A stretch of DNA of 64,000 nt, taken from Fallopia convolvulus. Its lineage: Eukaryota > Streptophyta > Magnoliopsida > Caryophyllales > Polygonaceae. Within the stretch, counting starts at the first letter, position 1; each line of letters starts with the position of its first letter. The notes beneath the pieces are model-generated. The model ran no database searches. It worked only from the letters and a program-made list of their open reading frames with translations, and was not told the DNA's origin. This document shows, piece after piece, positions 34,871 to 46,146 of the stretch. Location: the NCBI GenBank assembly GCA_964016875.1, contig OZ024726.1, forward strand, positions 51,634,825-51,698,824, in the 5' to 3' direction. The translations under genes and the position numbers were made by a program.

Positions 34871-36220
34871 GCATTGGAGTTCAAACAACCATATGATGAA
34901 TGTAAGTGAATTTAACTATAGTTTTTCCATTTACATCTTATAAGTCTGATTTTTTTTTTCTTTATTTTGTAGGCTGATCATTATCTACAAATGGAGATCT
35001 TAATTAATCTCATTGACAAAAGAGAAAATTGGAGGAAATATATATAAGGGATATCTCATAACCACACCTTAAGTGTAGAGATCGGTTTGATTCAAAGTAA
35101 AGTTCTGAATGCACCCCATTTTGATGCATTTAATTTTGTTATACATTTAAAAATTAAGATAACGGTTTATTTGGTTTGATTTGATGAGCTCCCAAACTTA
35201 TGTATGGATCACCAACATTCTTCAACGGTAGAAAATCATATTTGTCAATGGTGTCACACCACATAATATTTGAAAACTAGAAGTTCTCATAATTATGCGT
35301 ATGAAAATTTTGGTGTGAATATTATGATGACTCTAGAAGAGTCTCTCACTGAATAATTTACTATCACTAATCGAAAGTTAGTTGATGATATGATATATTT
35401 GATTTGTGGCATGATTGACTTGGTGACTCAAGCGAATTAATGATGTGCACGATCATTGTAGGACCTGAAGATCATGAGAGTTGACATCTCTTCCTAAGAG
35501 TGGCCTTGTATATATGTAAGGCTTGTGCTCTTGGCAAATTAGTAGCAAAGCCGGTATAACACAAGTAAATACAAAGTGTCATATGCTCCTTGACTAAGTT
35601 CAAGTCATATAAGAGGACCAATTACATCGCCATGTGAACCATTGTGAATTATCATATAATGTTTAAAGATGCCTCGATCTATTGGTTCCATTGAAAAACG
35701 AGGAGAATGAAAGTAAATTAGTGTAGTGGTTGAGCATTTAGTAACTCTCAGACACATTCACAAAACGAATTGGTAGAGTCACTAATAATGCGGTCATAAT
35801 TGATAGCTAGACAAGTGGTATACATGACATACATGACCTGGATGATCAAATAGGGTCATGAAATATGAATGTCAATAATTTATTTCAACTTGGACCGACC
35901 ACTTATTCAAAAATCTCCTAATTGAATATTTCCTTGGAAGAGATTAAATGTTTTATATATCCCCCACCTCCTTGTATGATTTTAAGTAATTCCACACAAA
36001 TGAAATTTGTGATTAGACGAGGGATTTGGGTCCTTATCGTTTATAAAATACCTAGAGCTTATAAGCGGTGATCAGTATATTGCTCGGTATTAAGATTAAT
36101 ACTTTGGCCATATGAAAATCCCAACTTTAGGGGGAGAGGGAACAAAGTGAGGCTAGAAGTTAAGAGATTGCATGTGATGCAATGTATTTTAAATTTGGAG
36201 AAGGCTAAACCAGAAGTTTA
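34871..36220. other. Intergenic, possibly old retroelement DNA
   Basis: AT-rich with no open frames of note. The position between two copia remnants suggests decayed retroelement sequence, but no specific domain was recognised. Confidence 0.4.
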
Positions 36221-37350
36221 GCAAATTGTTTAACTAAATCAAAAGTTTAGTGACTAAGTCACAAATACCAACTAAGAATGCACCGACTCGTTTAGAGATT
36301 CTAAAAGTAATTCCAAACAAACACATATCAAATAATTCGCAAGCACATTGGAAGCGTATGAGACATGTAAGCTCTAAGAATACTATTCCTCGGAAGAGGA
36401 AAGAGCCAATAACATCACAAAAAACGGTGATGATATGTCGATTGAAAACAAACATGAATATAGAATTCTTTAAGAAATTTTTATCTAAACACACTAGAAG
36501 CAAAGATAATGACATTGACAACAATTTTAAAATATTGATTTATTGTGTAAGTACCGATATAGGGTACCTAGAAGAAGTAGTCATTGATGATATCCTTGCT
36601 TATTCAGTTTCCATGGAAGTCATGGAAAAAGAATACAATGGAAGAATGTCGACATCAAAATGATTAAGAAAGTTGTAAAGAAGTAGAGCAAGATGCGTTG
36701 AATAAACGAGATATTTTGGGCCTATTGTTCCCACACCAGAAAGTATAATAGCAGCCGGCTATAAGTGGGTATTCATCCGAAAACAAAATGAACGTAATGA
36801 ATTTTTGAAATACAAAGCTCGACTGATTGCGCAAGTTTTTTCACAAAAGCATGGAGTGGATAACATAGGAACGTATTCATCTATAGTGGATGCAATAACA
36901 CTCATATTCCTTGTTGCTTTAGTCGTTGTTGAATGACTTAAGATGCAATTCACGGATGTGGTAATGTCTTATCTATACGGGTCATTAGATAAAGACATAT
37001 ACATGAAAATCTCAAAAGATATGAAAATGTCTGAAGCATTTAAATCAAAACCACGTCATATGAATTCTAGGTTCCTATATGGATTGAAGCAATCGACAAA
37101 AGTGGTATAACCACTTTAGTGAGCATCTACTAAGACAAGGATTTGTGGGTGATAGAAATAAGTTGTTCAAAGTTTATAAAAACGAACATAGTCAGGTTAT
37201 GTAATTATTGTTGTTTATGTTGATGATTTGAATATTATTGGGACTCTATAAGAGGTTGGATTAGTAGTTGATTACATGAAAAGAGAATTTAGAATGGACT
37301 TAGGAACTACCAAGTGTTGTCTTGGCCTAGAGTTCTTGCATATAAAGAAT
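36221..37350 (+). pseudogene. Degenerate copia retrotransposon, reverse transcriptase region
   Basis: An open stretch (36250-36663) resembles the linker before the copia reverse transcriptase. It is followed by RT pieces AAGYKWVFIRKQNERNE, YKARLIAQVFSQKHGVDN, DVVMSYLYGSLDKDIYMKI, FLYGLKQS and a fragment of the YVDD box (VYVDDLNIIG) in changing frames. Several stop codons show it is dead. The pattern fits the lineage of long copia elements with Tnt1/SIRE-like RT. No LTR was found. The 21-base core ACTTAGGAACTACCAAGTGT recurs at about 37298 and 37429. Confidence 0.75.
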
Positions 37351-38859
37351 GAGATAAAGGGCACATTGGCTTTCGTTAAAGTACATCCATTAATCACTTA
37401 CTTTTATCTTTAAAAATGGGATAAAAGACTTAGGAACTACCAAGTGTTCTCTTCTTTCTTTTTCCTTTAAGATAAATACACTTACTTTTTTTTTGTTTTT
37501 ATGTTGTATATTCAATACCTAATCAGATAATGTTTAAAATTTACTAGTTTCTCTTCTTCCTTTTATCTTCAAGATATATAAATATATTTATTTTTTTATG
37601 ATGTGTAAAATATGAGTTGCACCTGGCTGAAAATACCAATGAATAAGCTATCAAACTAATTGATATATTTATATATCCACTCCGTATATAAATATTATGA
37701 GTCTCCCATTGTTTCACCCAAAATCAAAACGTACGCTACTTTCATTAGTAATGATTTTTGCTCAGATGAAGTACTTTGCAAGTTTTTTCACCCTATTCTT
37801 TATTTTCTATTGAATTTATTTGTATACAATGCATATGAATTAATTAGTTCATATGGAGTGTATTAAATATTACATGCTTTTCTTCTTTTATCAAAATCCT
37901 ACCATGTATGCAGCTTGCTAATCCTATATTGGATGATAAAATCAATGAAGTGTATACCTGTTTTTTAAAGGTATTTTGGCCCTTTTTGAAAGAAAAAAAT
38001 GGGTTTGAAAGGGGTCTTCATTTTATTTACTGATGTTGAACAAGGACTTGACGATATAGAAACTAAGGAAAAGGATAAACACGTCAAAGGCTTATACTCT
38101 CAGGTTTGGTTCTCTTCTTTCCTATATTTTTACTATGACTTTTTGATATGTTATAGATTTTTGAAATCTTATTGTTTTTATACAAGCTTGTTGCAGTAAT
38201 TCCCGGAGGAGTCATCACATCTCGCATACGTCGTGCACTTCAAAACTCAATAGACAGGAAGATGAAAGATACTTTTTCCTTTTACCCTCCTTTTCCTACT
38301 TTCTTTTGGTGGCCTCTCCACCTAATTTTGGACACACAAACATAGTTCCATCTTTATACAGTCTCATGTTTTTTATTTCTTGTGTAGGAAATGACACCAA
38401 TTAACAACCTCTCAAAGGGAAAAGGGCGGATTAGGGCGACGGTTGAATCCCATGGGTGGAGAGGATTTTTTCACCCCGGGGTCAGAAAATGTCTAAATAG
38501 AACCGGTCTTGTAGACCGGTTTTGTTAGATAGAACCGGCTTTGAAGGGTTATTCTATGTATCCTAATATTTTAGTTAATATGTATTTTAATATGCATGAA
38601 AACTAAAAATGTTATATAATGGTTAAACAAACAAAGTCAAAACAAGTTGATTGAATACGAAAATACATCGAAATAAAAACTAAAAGCGTACATTGAAACA
38701 AAACTAGAAAAAACTAGGGTCTTGACTCGAATATCCTTATGGATAACTCCCACCAAAAAGGTATGTTCTGACGGTGAGATCGGGGAGCTTGACTTGATTC
38801 GCAAAGTACATAAAAACAACTATATAAATTTTGTTACGGTGAAGCTCAAGAGGAGGTTG
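37351..38859. other. Intergenic, nothing recognised
   Basis: AT-rich DNA with scattered short frames. GACCGGTT/AACCGG(T/C) motifs repeat near 38500-38540. No gene or repeat family could be assigned. Confidence 0.45.
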
Positions 38860-40030
38860 TCATAGTGGGGGAACTTGCCTAGAAGGGGGCACTTGAGGAG
38901 GAGGTGGGATAGGAGTTTGTGTCAAAACATCATAAATATGTGTCCACATTGGCCTCAACTCGGGGGTACCGGTTCAGGACATGCATATTATCCGTTATGT
39001 AGCATTTCACGTAGTTGTCAGCATGTATATTATTTAAATCATATGAGATTTATAAGATTAGAATGTAAATAATGTACAATCAAATAATTATAGCAAATCT
39101 TTTAAGTTATAAGGAAATTACAAAATTTAATTACGTACCGCAATGATGCTATTGCCTACTTGAGACATCGGGGGTCTTTGGTTCAGATTGAATCAGTTTC
39201 TAGCGGACGCTATAAGCACCTTCGTGTGAGAGAGTGACTCGAACCATTGCATGTAGTCGAGAGCCACATCCCAGCCATGTGTAGCGCGGAACAAGCTCAT
39301 AATATAACTTGCTAGATGTTCGTCACAGAACTCCCATTTGCAATAAACATTACTTTATTCAAGATTGTATTTTAAGGCTTTGGCCGTTGTCACTGGCAGG
39401 ATGAGATTCTGAGGTATGTGTTCTAAAAATCCAAATTTTCGGGTACACCTCCCAAGCATGTACGCCTCTTGGTCTTTCCGATATTGGATCACTCAATGGT
39501 ATAAGGAGGAACGATAGGCTTGATGAAAATCAGGCGATGCATAAAATGACATCAAACTAGCCTATAAATGAAATTGTAAGTGGTAAATCATGTAAAAAGT
39601 GAATAAATAAACCATGAAATTTCATAAAAAATAGGTAATACCCAGTCAATTGTGTACCGATCCAAAACTTCGCGAAAATGTTGCAGTCTACTCTTATCCT
39701 CAGTTGGCAATCTTCGATCAACACCTCGGTGCACTCCTTGGGTCCTTGAAGCAAATATATGATTTTTTTGGTGAATTACATCTACATTCATGTGGCCTAT
39801 AAACTCCGGAAAATAGTTCGATATCCTGTTCTAAAAATATATATATTATTATTATGCCATGATTGATTATAAAAAATAATTAATCGTGAGGTTGAATATT
39901 TACATAGAGTAGAACGAGACAACCTGCCACACCTATTGTTTCGGCTCGAGTTGCCTTCCCCATTTGGTTGTACAATTGTGCAAGACTCCACACACCCATG
40001 AATAACTCCACATACCCCACACACTCATTG
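38860..40030 (-). pseudogene. Decayed plant-mobile-domain gene
   Basis: Minus-strand pieces match the plant mobile domain found in MAIN/MAIL proteins and in transposons: GKATRAETIGVAGCLVLLYV (about 39960-39900), a stretch around VIDRRLPTEDKSRLQHFREV-like sequence with LDRYTIDWVLP (about 39790-39640), then RCTRKFGFLEHIPQNLILPV (about 39470-39400) and THGWDVALDYMQWFESLS (about 39290-39240). These lie in different frames with intervening stops and intron-like gaps. It is a remnant, either of a retroelement-captured PMD gene or of a host copy. Confidence 0.6.
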
Positions 40031-40112
40031 TTTCTCCTGAATTCAGAAGAAAAAAATTCTAAAATTCAACTGTTTTGCATGTCTTTAAATTTTTTGGATG
40101 TTTTGTTATGTT

Positions 40113-40219
40113 TAACAAGACCAAACTATGTAATGCTACATTAGCCCATTATGTATCAATCCACCTATGAATAGCTCAATACTAGTCTGATAGAACTATC
40201 TAGAACAACAGCCGTTGGC

Positions 40220-40269
<50 letters not shown>

Positions 40270-40339
40270 TGTATACCAGTATTCAGTGGGAAAGAAATAC
40301 AAATTGGCTCTTTGCTACTATCTATCCTGAAACCTAGAA
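40113..40339 (+). repeat. 5' LTR of the copia element
   Basis: 227 bases; matches 42833-43025 with substitutions and a large length difference in an internal (TA)n tract (40222-40266). Confidence 0.88.
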
Positions 40340-40661
40340 TGGTATCAGAGCTCTAATAGGACAAACATCCAAAAGAAACACAAAAAACCCTCAAAATGCA
40401 TGATCTCTCACTACCAACTCCCTCCCCTCCTATCCTGCCGCCTGATCTACAACCATCATCACCACAATTCTTCCCCAAATATTTTCTTCCACCGCCCTTC
40501 CTGCTTTCTCCAGTTTTATCACTGTCAAATTAAGCACCACCAAATATTCCCTTTGGAAGGCGCAGGTTGTTCCGTACTTAAAAGCCCATAAGCTTTTTGG
40601 GCATGTTGATGGCTCCTCGTCCCTCTCTGACACCTCTGACCCGGCGGCCTAAGCTGACTGG

Positions 40662-41306
40662 TTGTCCAAGGATCACCTTGTCATGGCGGTTCTTACCTCC
40701 TCCCTCATCGAAGAGGTTCTCACCCAAGTTGTGGACTGCAACTCCGCCATGGAAATTTGGGCTTTACTCCATGAACTCTTCACGTCGCGCTCTACTGCGC
40801 ACGTCGTTCAGACCTGGCTTCAGTTAGCTTCTCTAAAAAAGGGTGATGATTCTATCTCTATTTTCTTCAACAAGGACAAATCTCTTGTTTCCCTTCTCAA
40901 AGCCATCGGCCATCATATTAGAGACTCGGAGTTTGTCGTGTATATCCTTGTCGATCTCCCTTCTGACTATGACTCTATCACCACTTCTCTCTCCACCCAA
41001 CTTAACCCGCCTTCCCCCCACATGGTTCTCTCTCACCTCCTAAACCATGAGGTCCGCCTAACCCATCAACAACAGAGCATTCACTCTCTGCCCAACCTCA
41101 TCGCTAATTCCTCTACCACCAACACCACCTCCCCCTCTTCAAATTCCTCCATCGTGCCTCACTCCTCTGATAACAATGGAAATCGCGGTCGGAACCGCGA
41201 TCGGGGCCATGTCCGGAGCAATGGTCGTGGTCACCAAACCAACGGTGGTGGCCGGAACTCTAGTCACTTCTTCAACGGCCAACCTGACGGCCGTCCCACC
41301 TGCTAG
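40662..41306 (+). pseudogene. copia gag polyprotein fragment
   Basis: The open frame encodes the gag core (AMEIWALLHELFTSRS, QLASLKKGDDSI, LLKAIGHHIRDSEFVVYIL, LPSDYDSITTSLSTQL, LSHLLNHEVRLTHQQ) and a Gly/Asn/Arg-rich tail. The zinc knuckle follows after a TAG (CFKPGHTAFQCW). In-frame stops occur both upstream near 40650 and directly at the zinc knuckle. Downstream, a protease-like piece reads SDTVAT where DTGAT is expected, so the active-site Gly is lost. Confidence 0.85.
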
Positions 41307-41649
41307 GCGTGTTTCAAACCTGGCCATACGGCGTTCCAATGTTGGCAAAGGTTCAACCATACCTTCCAACTGCCAACGCCGTCATCACTTCAAGCTCACT
41401 ACTTTTCCGTAAATTGGACGTCGGACACTGTCGCAACATACCACTTCTCTCCAAATCTCAGCAACTTACAATTGGATGCCCTGCCCTATCGTGGAACGGA
41501 TGAAGTCTCAATCGGTGACGGTTCCCAATTACCAATTCAGCATCACAGTTCTTCATTCTTCTCCTATCCTCTCATTCCCCTCCATCTTCTGTTGAGCCTC
41601 CTCCCAGCACACCAAGTCCTTTGCCCAACCCATCACCTTCATCAAGCCC

Positions 41650-42071
41650 ACTTTCTACCTCTGATCCAAACCTTCAACCCTCGGGTTGTGTACATCCTCA
41701 ATTCCCTCATTACATATGTAAGTTACACAAATCCCTCTACGGTCTTCGCCAAGCGCCTCGTGCCTGGTTTTCAAAATTATCTAATGTTCTCCTTCATCTT
41801 GGTTTTCTACCATCCAAATTAGACAATTAACTTTTTTTTCTTTCGTTCCCTCTCTCAAGTTGTCTTTGTCCTAATCTACGTTGATGATATCCTAGTCGTC
41901 TCCTCTCAAAAACTTCTCGCCTCAAAATTCATTGAAGTTCTCGGCTCCTCCTTCCCTATCAAAGATCTTGGCGACCTCCATTTTTTTCTCGACGTCCAAT
42001 TCCATCGTGACTCCTCTGGCTTCCATTTAAACCAAACCCAATAAATACTTTACCTTCTCCGGCGAACAACT
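41650..42071 (+). pseudogene. copia reverse transcriptase fragments
   Basis: After the protease remnant, the sequence jumps to RT motifs [18 protein letters not shown] (about 41718-41771) and, after a frame change, LIYVDDILVVSSQKLL with the YVDD catalytic box (about 41875-41920) and FPIKDLGDLHFFLDVQ. The complete integrase and the N-terminal half of RT are absent. Confidence 0.85.
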
Positions 42072-42794
42072 ATGAACCAATCCAAACCCGTCTCTACCCC
42101 CATGGCCCAAAATATCGATCTCTCAAATCAAACCTCCCCTCTCTTCCATGATCCTACCCTCTATAAAAGTGTTGTCGGAAGCCTTCAATATCTCCAATTC
42201 ACTCGTCCCGACATTTCCTTTGCTTTCAACAAGGTCTGTCAATATATGCACAGCCCACGTGAAATCCATTGGCAAGCCGTTAAAAGAATTCTTCGGTATC
42301 TCAATTCCTCCTCTTCTCTTGCTCCTCGCCTCTCCTCTCAAGGCAAACCCCTTCTTTCCGCCTTTTGTGATGCTGATTGGGTCGGGGACTATCAAGATCG
42401 TCGCTCCACCGCAACCTACTGTATTTACTTCGGCTCGTCCCTGGTTTCTTGGTGTTCCAAGAAGCAACCCACTGTTGCAAAGTCCTCGACTGAGGCAGAG
42501 TATCGAAGCTTAGTGCAGACCGCTTGTGAGCTCATTTGGTTTCAAAACCTTCTTACTGAACTGGGTCTCTTCCTCCACCATCCTCTGATCCTCTGGTCCG
42601 ACAATCTCGAGGCCACTTATCTCGCTGCCAATCCTGTGATGCACCAACACACGAAACACAATGATTTGGACTATCATTTTGTTCGTGAGCGAGTTGCTTC
42701 CAAGACCCTGCAAATTGCGTTTATCTCTTCCAAGGATCAAACGGCCGATGCTTTAACTAAGCCATTGGTCACTACTAGATTCCTGTTGTTGTGA
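42072..42794 (+). pseudogene. copia RNase H domain, intact frame
   Basis: A 240-codon open frame covers the RT/RNase H end of the polyprotein: STPMAQNIDLS, GSLQYLQFTRPDISFAFN, VKRILRYLNSS, FCDADWVGDYQDRRSTATYC, SSLVSWCSKKQPTVAKSSTE, AEYRSLVQTACEL, LWSDNLEATYLAANP, KHNDLDYHFVRERV and SKDQTADALTKPL. All expected RNase H blocks are present without a stop, although upstream parts of the same polyprotein are broken. It is unlikely to be translated independently. Confidence 0.9.
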
Positions 42795-42832
42795 CCCAAA
42801 CTCTCTTTACTCGATCTTGGCTCGAGGGGGCA

Positions 42833-43025
42833 TACCAAGACCAATACCATGTAATGCTACATTAGCCCATTATGTATCATCCCACCTATGAATGGCCCAA
42901 TACTAGTTGATAGAACTATCTAGAACAGTAGTCGTTGGCATTATATATATATGAGTGTACACCAGTATTCAGTGAGGAAGAAATACAAATTAGCTATTTG
43001 CTACTATCTATCCTGAAACGTAGAA
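42833..43025 (+). repeat. 3' LTR of the copia element
   Basis: 193 bases, begins after the polypurine tract and ends at the ATGTT duplication. Confidence 0.88.
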
Positions 43026-43030
43026 ATGTT

Positions 43031-43944
43031 CCATGACTACTGCTTATGAAAACCTCATGTGCTTTGTCTCAAACTCAAATAACAATTTGCTTATGGTTTT
43101 CAGTCTCAAACAACAATATATGGATATCTTACCTACTACAATTTTTTAATGTAAATTATCTTTATTAATCACGAGGTTTGTTATTGGAAAATTTTGAGGT
43201 GAGTATTTATTAACTTTTTTGTTCATTGAAAATTATAAGGTTTTAACCTATCTTTTATTTTTGGGTCATGATAAGGTTTTAGCCTATTTATATGTACGAT
43301 ATTTGGATTCAATAATTGAATAAATTTTTTGATCCCTCTATTGGGGAGACTCGAATTCATGAGCTACGGTCACGAATGTAGTGACCAACAACATAGACTA
43401 ATGAGACTTGATAGAAAAATTGAATGCGTGGTCTTTCTGCTAAAGTACATGGACTTCGCTTTTACAATAATTATCGCAGGCTTTTGCGGACACATTTTTG
43501 ATGATCGACCTATCCAATAATTATGGCACAACTGGTCAAAATTAAGTATAAGAAGATCAAAGCAATTAAGGAAGACATAGAAATTGTGTTCTTCGTAGCG
43601 CAATTTTACTAGGAATTTTTTTTAAGTGTGATTTTAAGGTCGAATTTTAAGAAGGCGAGCTGAGATTGGGCTGAAGAAAAACCCGAAAAACTCGTTAGCT
43701 TTAGCACTCGCCGTCTTCAACCTAGCTTGTTGTCATTGGAACGAATCTGGCCCAATCCGTCCTTGCCACATCCGATAAGCACATAGGAGACTGAAGATTG
43801 AGGGTAAAGTACCAAGAAGATTCACGCTCGTGCACTCTTCCAAATTCCAATACATAAGGATGTTTTGATACACCATGTAATTACTCAGCAGAAGTTAGTC
43901 AAGGATTAGTGGGGTTTGAGGCAAGCGGGGACCATAGAACAACA
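43031..43944. other. Intergenic, nothing recognised
   Basis: AT-rich at first and more balanced after about 43640. A short open frame at 43329-43520 has no recognised similarity. Confidence 0.45.
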
Positions 43945-44640
43945 CCGTATTGTTTCTAAAAGGCTTTATCAACAACAACACAGCAGTCAACAACACCGTA
44001 TATGGTAACTTCAAATACTTGTAAATATATTCAGGTGTGTAAGAAACTCAAATGATGATGTACCGAGATATCTTATGTCCATAATCACTTCATTTGCACA
44101 CATCCATCAAAATCAATTCAACAAGTCATGACATAAAAAGGCAGAGATATACAAGGAGGAGAGTGCGCCGATTCCAATTCAGCATCACCGTCTTCTTGAG
44201 CAGCTAGGTTCAACATATCAATGTGTTCACACAAAGCCTGCTCAAAGGCCTTCACCTCCTCCATCTTCCCCATGAGCGTACCAGCTCCTGGCTTATCCTC
44301 CCAAATATTTGATTATCTAGCTCAGTTGATAGTAAATCCAATCATCGATTTCTTCCAATGTCAACAAGATAGTTCATGAATGGAATTGAAACGCCTAGTA
44401 TAGATACAAAACGAGCAAGACATCCACAATGAAAATCACTAAAATGTGATTCATTTATTAACAGTATATTGTAATTTTTTTTAACATAAACTACGTATAA
44501 TCAGCCAACAACACAAATTCCCACAGCAAGATGATCGATTTCTTTGATTTGCGATAGAACATTAAACTTCAGAAGGGATGATTACCTTTAAGCGTTTTTT
44601 GCAAGGACTGACTTTTCCAATCACTCTGGCAAGAAATTAA
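43945..44640 (-). pseudogene. Duplicated fragment of the RF2 gene (exon 2, introns, end of exon 1)
   Basis: The segment matches 48460-49250 in the same orientation. It includes the exon 2 copy (about 44170-44310), part of the introns on both sides, and the exon 1 donor region (TTACCTTTAAGCGTTTTTTG near 44584-44603). The exon 2 copy has deletions and substitutions that destroy the frame, for example the loss of the segment between TCCTCCCA and AATATTTG. Since introns are included it arose by DNA duplication. It lies on the far side of the DUF538 gene from its parent. Confidence 0.85.
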
Positions 44641-44971
44641 CTAAACAAGGGTTTGCCTCTTCAGAGAGCTTCTGTATTTCTGTTTGCTGTTAATGTTTAG
44701 TTAACAGCAAAAAACGCTTAAAGGACTGATTTTTTTGATAGATGCAAGGACTGATTTTTTTTTTTGATGAAAATGTTTAGTTAATTAAGTCAGCAAGCAA
44801 ATCCAGAAAACCAAAAAAATGCAAATAAGCGAGGTGTTGTTCCTGGAATCGCCATGCATTATTGTAGTAAATCCATCAATTAACCATAACATTCTCATCT
44901 CATGGACTAATTCATCTAAAACCAGACATGAAACAACTATTGATTAAAAAAGCAAGCATTGCACATCTCAT
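44641..44971. repeat. Rearranged copies of the RF2 exon 1 boundary
   Basis: The sequence GCAAAAAACGCTTAAAGG near 44708 is an inverted copy of CCTTTAAGCGTTTTTTGC at 44585-44603, next to a small hairpin (TGCTGTTAA...TTAACAGCA). AATGTTTAGTTAA occurs twice. This looks like local template switching after the duplication. Confidence 0.55.
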
Positions 44972-45433
44972 CTAAACCTCCTTCACTTGACTAGAACTCT
45001 CAGGCTGACTGGGCTCGGCCACGAAAGCGTCAGCAGGGAAAGTTCTAGAAGGGCCAGCATAGGACGTAAAGGTAACCTTGTCAGCATTCAACTCCTTGAC
45101 ACTGATCTCCGATAAGCTGATCCAGAACAACAGCTCCTTCACCTTCACACCCGTCAGCTTCTTGATCTTGCAGGGCTCGGCATAAGCAGTAACCTCGGTT
45201 GCATACGAAACCAGCTTCCCAATCTTGTCAAACTTGTGCTCTATACTTTTCTTCTGCTTCAGCCAAACGAAGCCCGTCTCCTCGACATAGCCACACTCTT
45301 CCGGATCAACAAGGGGCAGAAGGCCGTTCGGTAAGCCGACTTCTTTGAGCAGCCTTTGTGATTGCTGCTTGATTATCTCCTTGTCGTAGTAGATGATTGC
45401 CTTGTCTCTGATCTGCTTTGTTACCAAAGACAT
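44972..45433 (-). CDS. DUF538 family protein
   Basis: Single-exon gene of 153 residues. The DUF538 core is recognisable from AIIYYDKEIIKQQSQRLLKE and VGLPNGLLPLVDPEECGYVE to TAYAEPCKIKKLTGVKVKEL and LLFWISLSEISV. The tail is Ser/Pro-rich. There is no signal peptide, which places it in the cytosolic subgroup that includes Arabidopsis SVB. Members of this family are proposed to be hydrolase-like or lipid-binding proteins that affect growth and trichomes; the biochemical role is uncertain. TATA-like sequence lies at 45484-45494, some 55 bases upstream of the start. Size matches the family and no defects are visible. Confidence 0.93.
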   Translation of the reverse strand: MSLVTKQIRDKAIIYYDKEIIKQQSQRLLKEVGLPNGLLPLVDPEECGYVEETGFVWLKQKKSIEHKFDKIGKLVSYATEVTAYAEPCKIKKLTGVKVKELLFWISLSEISVKELNADKVTFTSYAGPSRTFPADAFVAEPSQPESSSQVKEV

Positions 45434-46146
45434 TTTCTTTCTTTCTTTTGATTTCCTTGTTGGTTTTCAGCTCTATGTAATGCTGTATATATATTGAAAG
45501 GATGTTTCATTGAATTTCTTGTATATTTTCTCTTTTTTTTTAAGTGATATGAATAGTGATGGATGGTGCCATGATGGCAATGACAGTTACCAGAAAGTCT
45601 GCAACCATTATATTTGGCAATTATCACTGTTACCCAAAAGAGACGTTGGAGGTGAAGTTAGGTATTATTGCTATGTCAAGTAAATGAAAGCAGGTGGAGG
45701 GACTGAAGGTGGAATTAAAGATGTAGATGGATTGAATTATAAGTCCCATCCCCAAATTGAATCATACAACAAAATCATTCTGTTGGGTGGTGGAGGGTGT
45801 CGGGCACTATTATCAGCTTTAAATGCCATGAATCTAGGCTTCGTTTGGAGATAGACTATATTTATTATCCACGGATATTGATATATATAGAGTGGTTTCA
45901 ACTTTCAATACTGATCACACAAGGGCAACAACGATGACAATAGATATTTGAACGGGCTATATCTCCCTCCATTATGAAATTGAATTGCCGACCACAACAA
46001 TGATGGATTTTGAACTTTATCTGACTGGTAGATACGACACTAGATCCATGTCAAAATTTTACGTTTTACAGTGTTCAATGTATTAGCTGACATCTGTAAA
46101 TTCCAAACTAATTCACTAAATCCACTCTTACCCTTGACAGAACATC
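45434..46146. other. Spacer between DUF538 and RF2 genes
   Basis: Contains the promoter of the DUF538 gene on the minus strand (TATA-like sequence near 45490) and the 3' flank of the RF2 gene. No other feature was recognised. Confidence 0.55.

Larger units (their letters stand above)
40108..43030 (+). mobile_element. Internally deleted copia LTR retrotransposon
   Basis: LTRs lie at 40113-40339 and 42833-43025, flanked by the 5-bp duplication ATGTT (40108-40112 and 43026-43030). The primer-binding site TGGTATCAGAGCT follows the 5' LTR directly and is complementary to initiator tRNA-Met. A polypurine tract GAGGGGG precedes the 3' LTR. Length is 2913 bases against about 5 kb for complete elements. 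The interior keeps gag, a protease remnant, RT fragments and RNase H, while integrase and most of RT are deleted. The LTRs differ at many sites, so the insertion is not recent; the 5' LTR also has an expanded AT tract. Confidence 0.92.
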
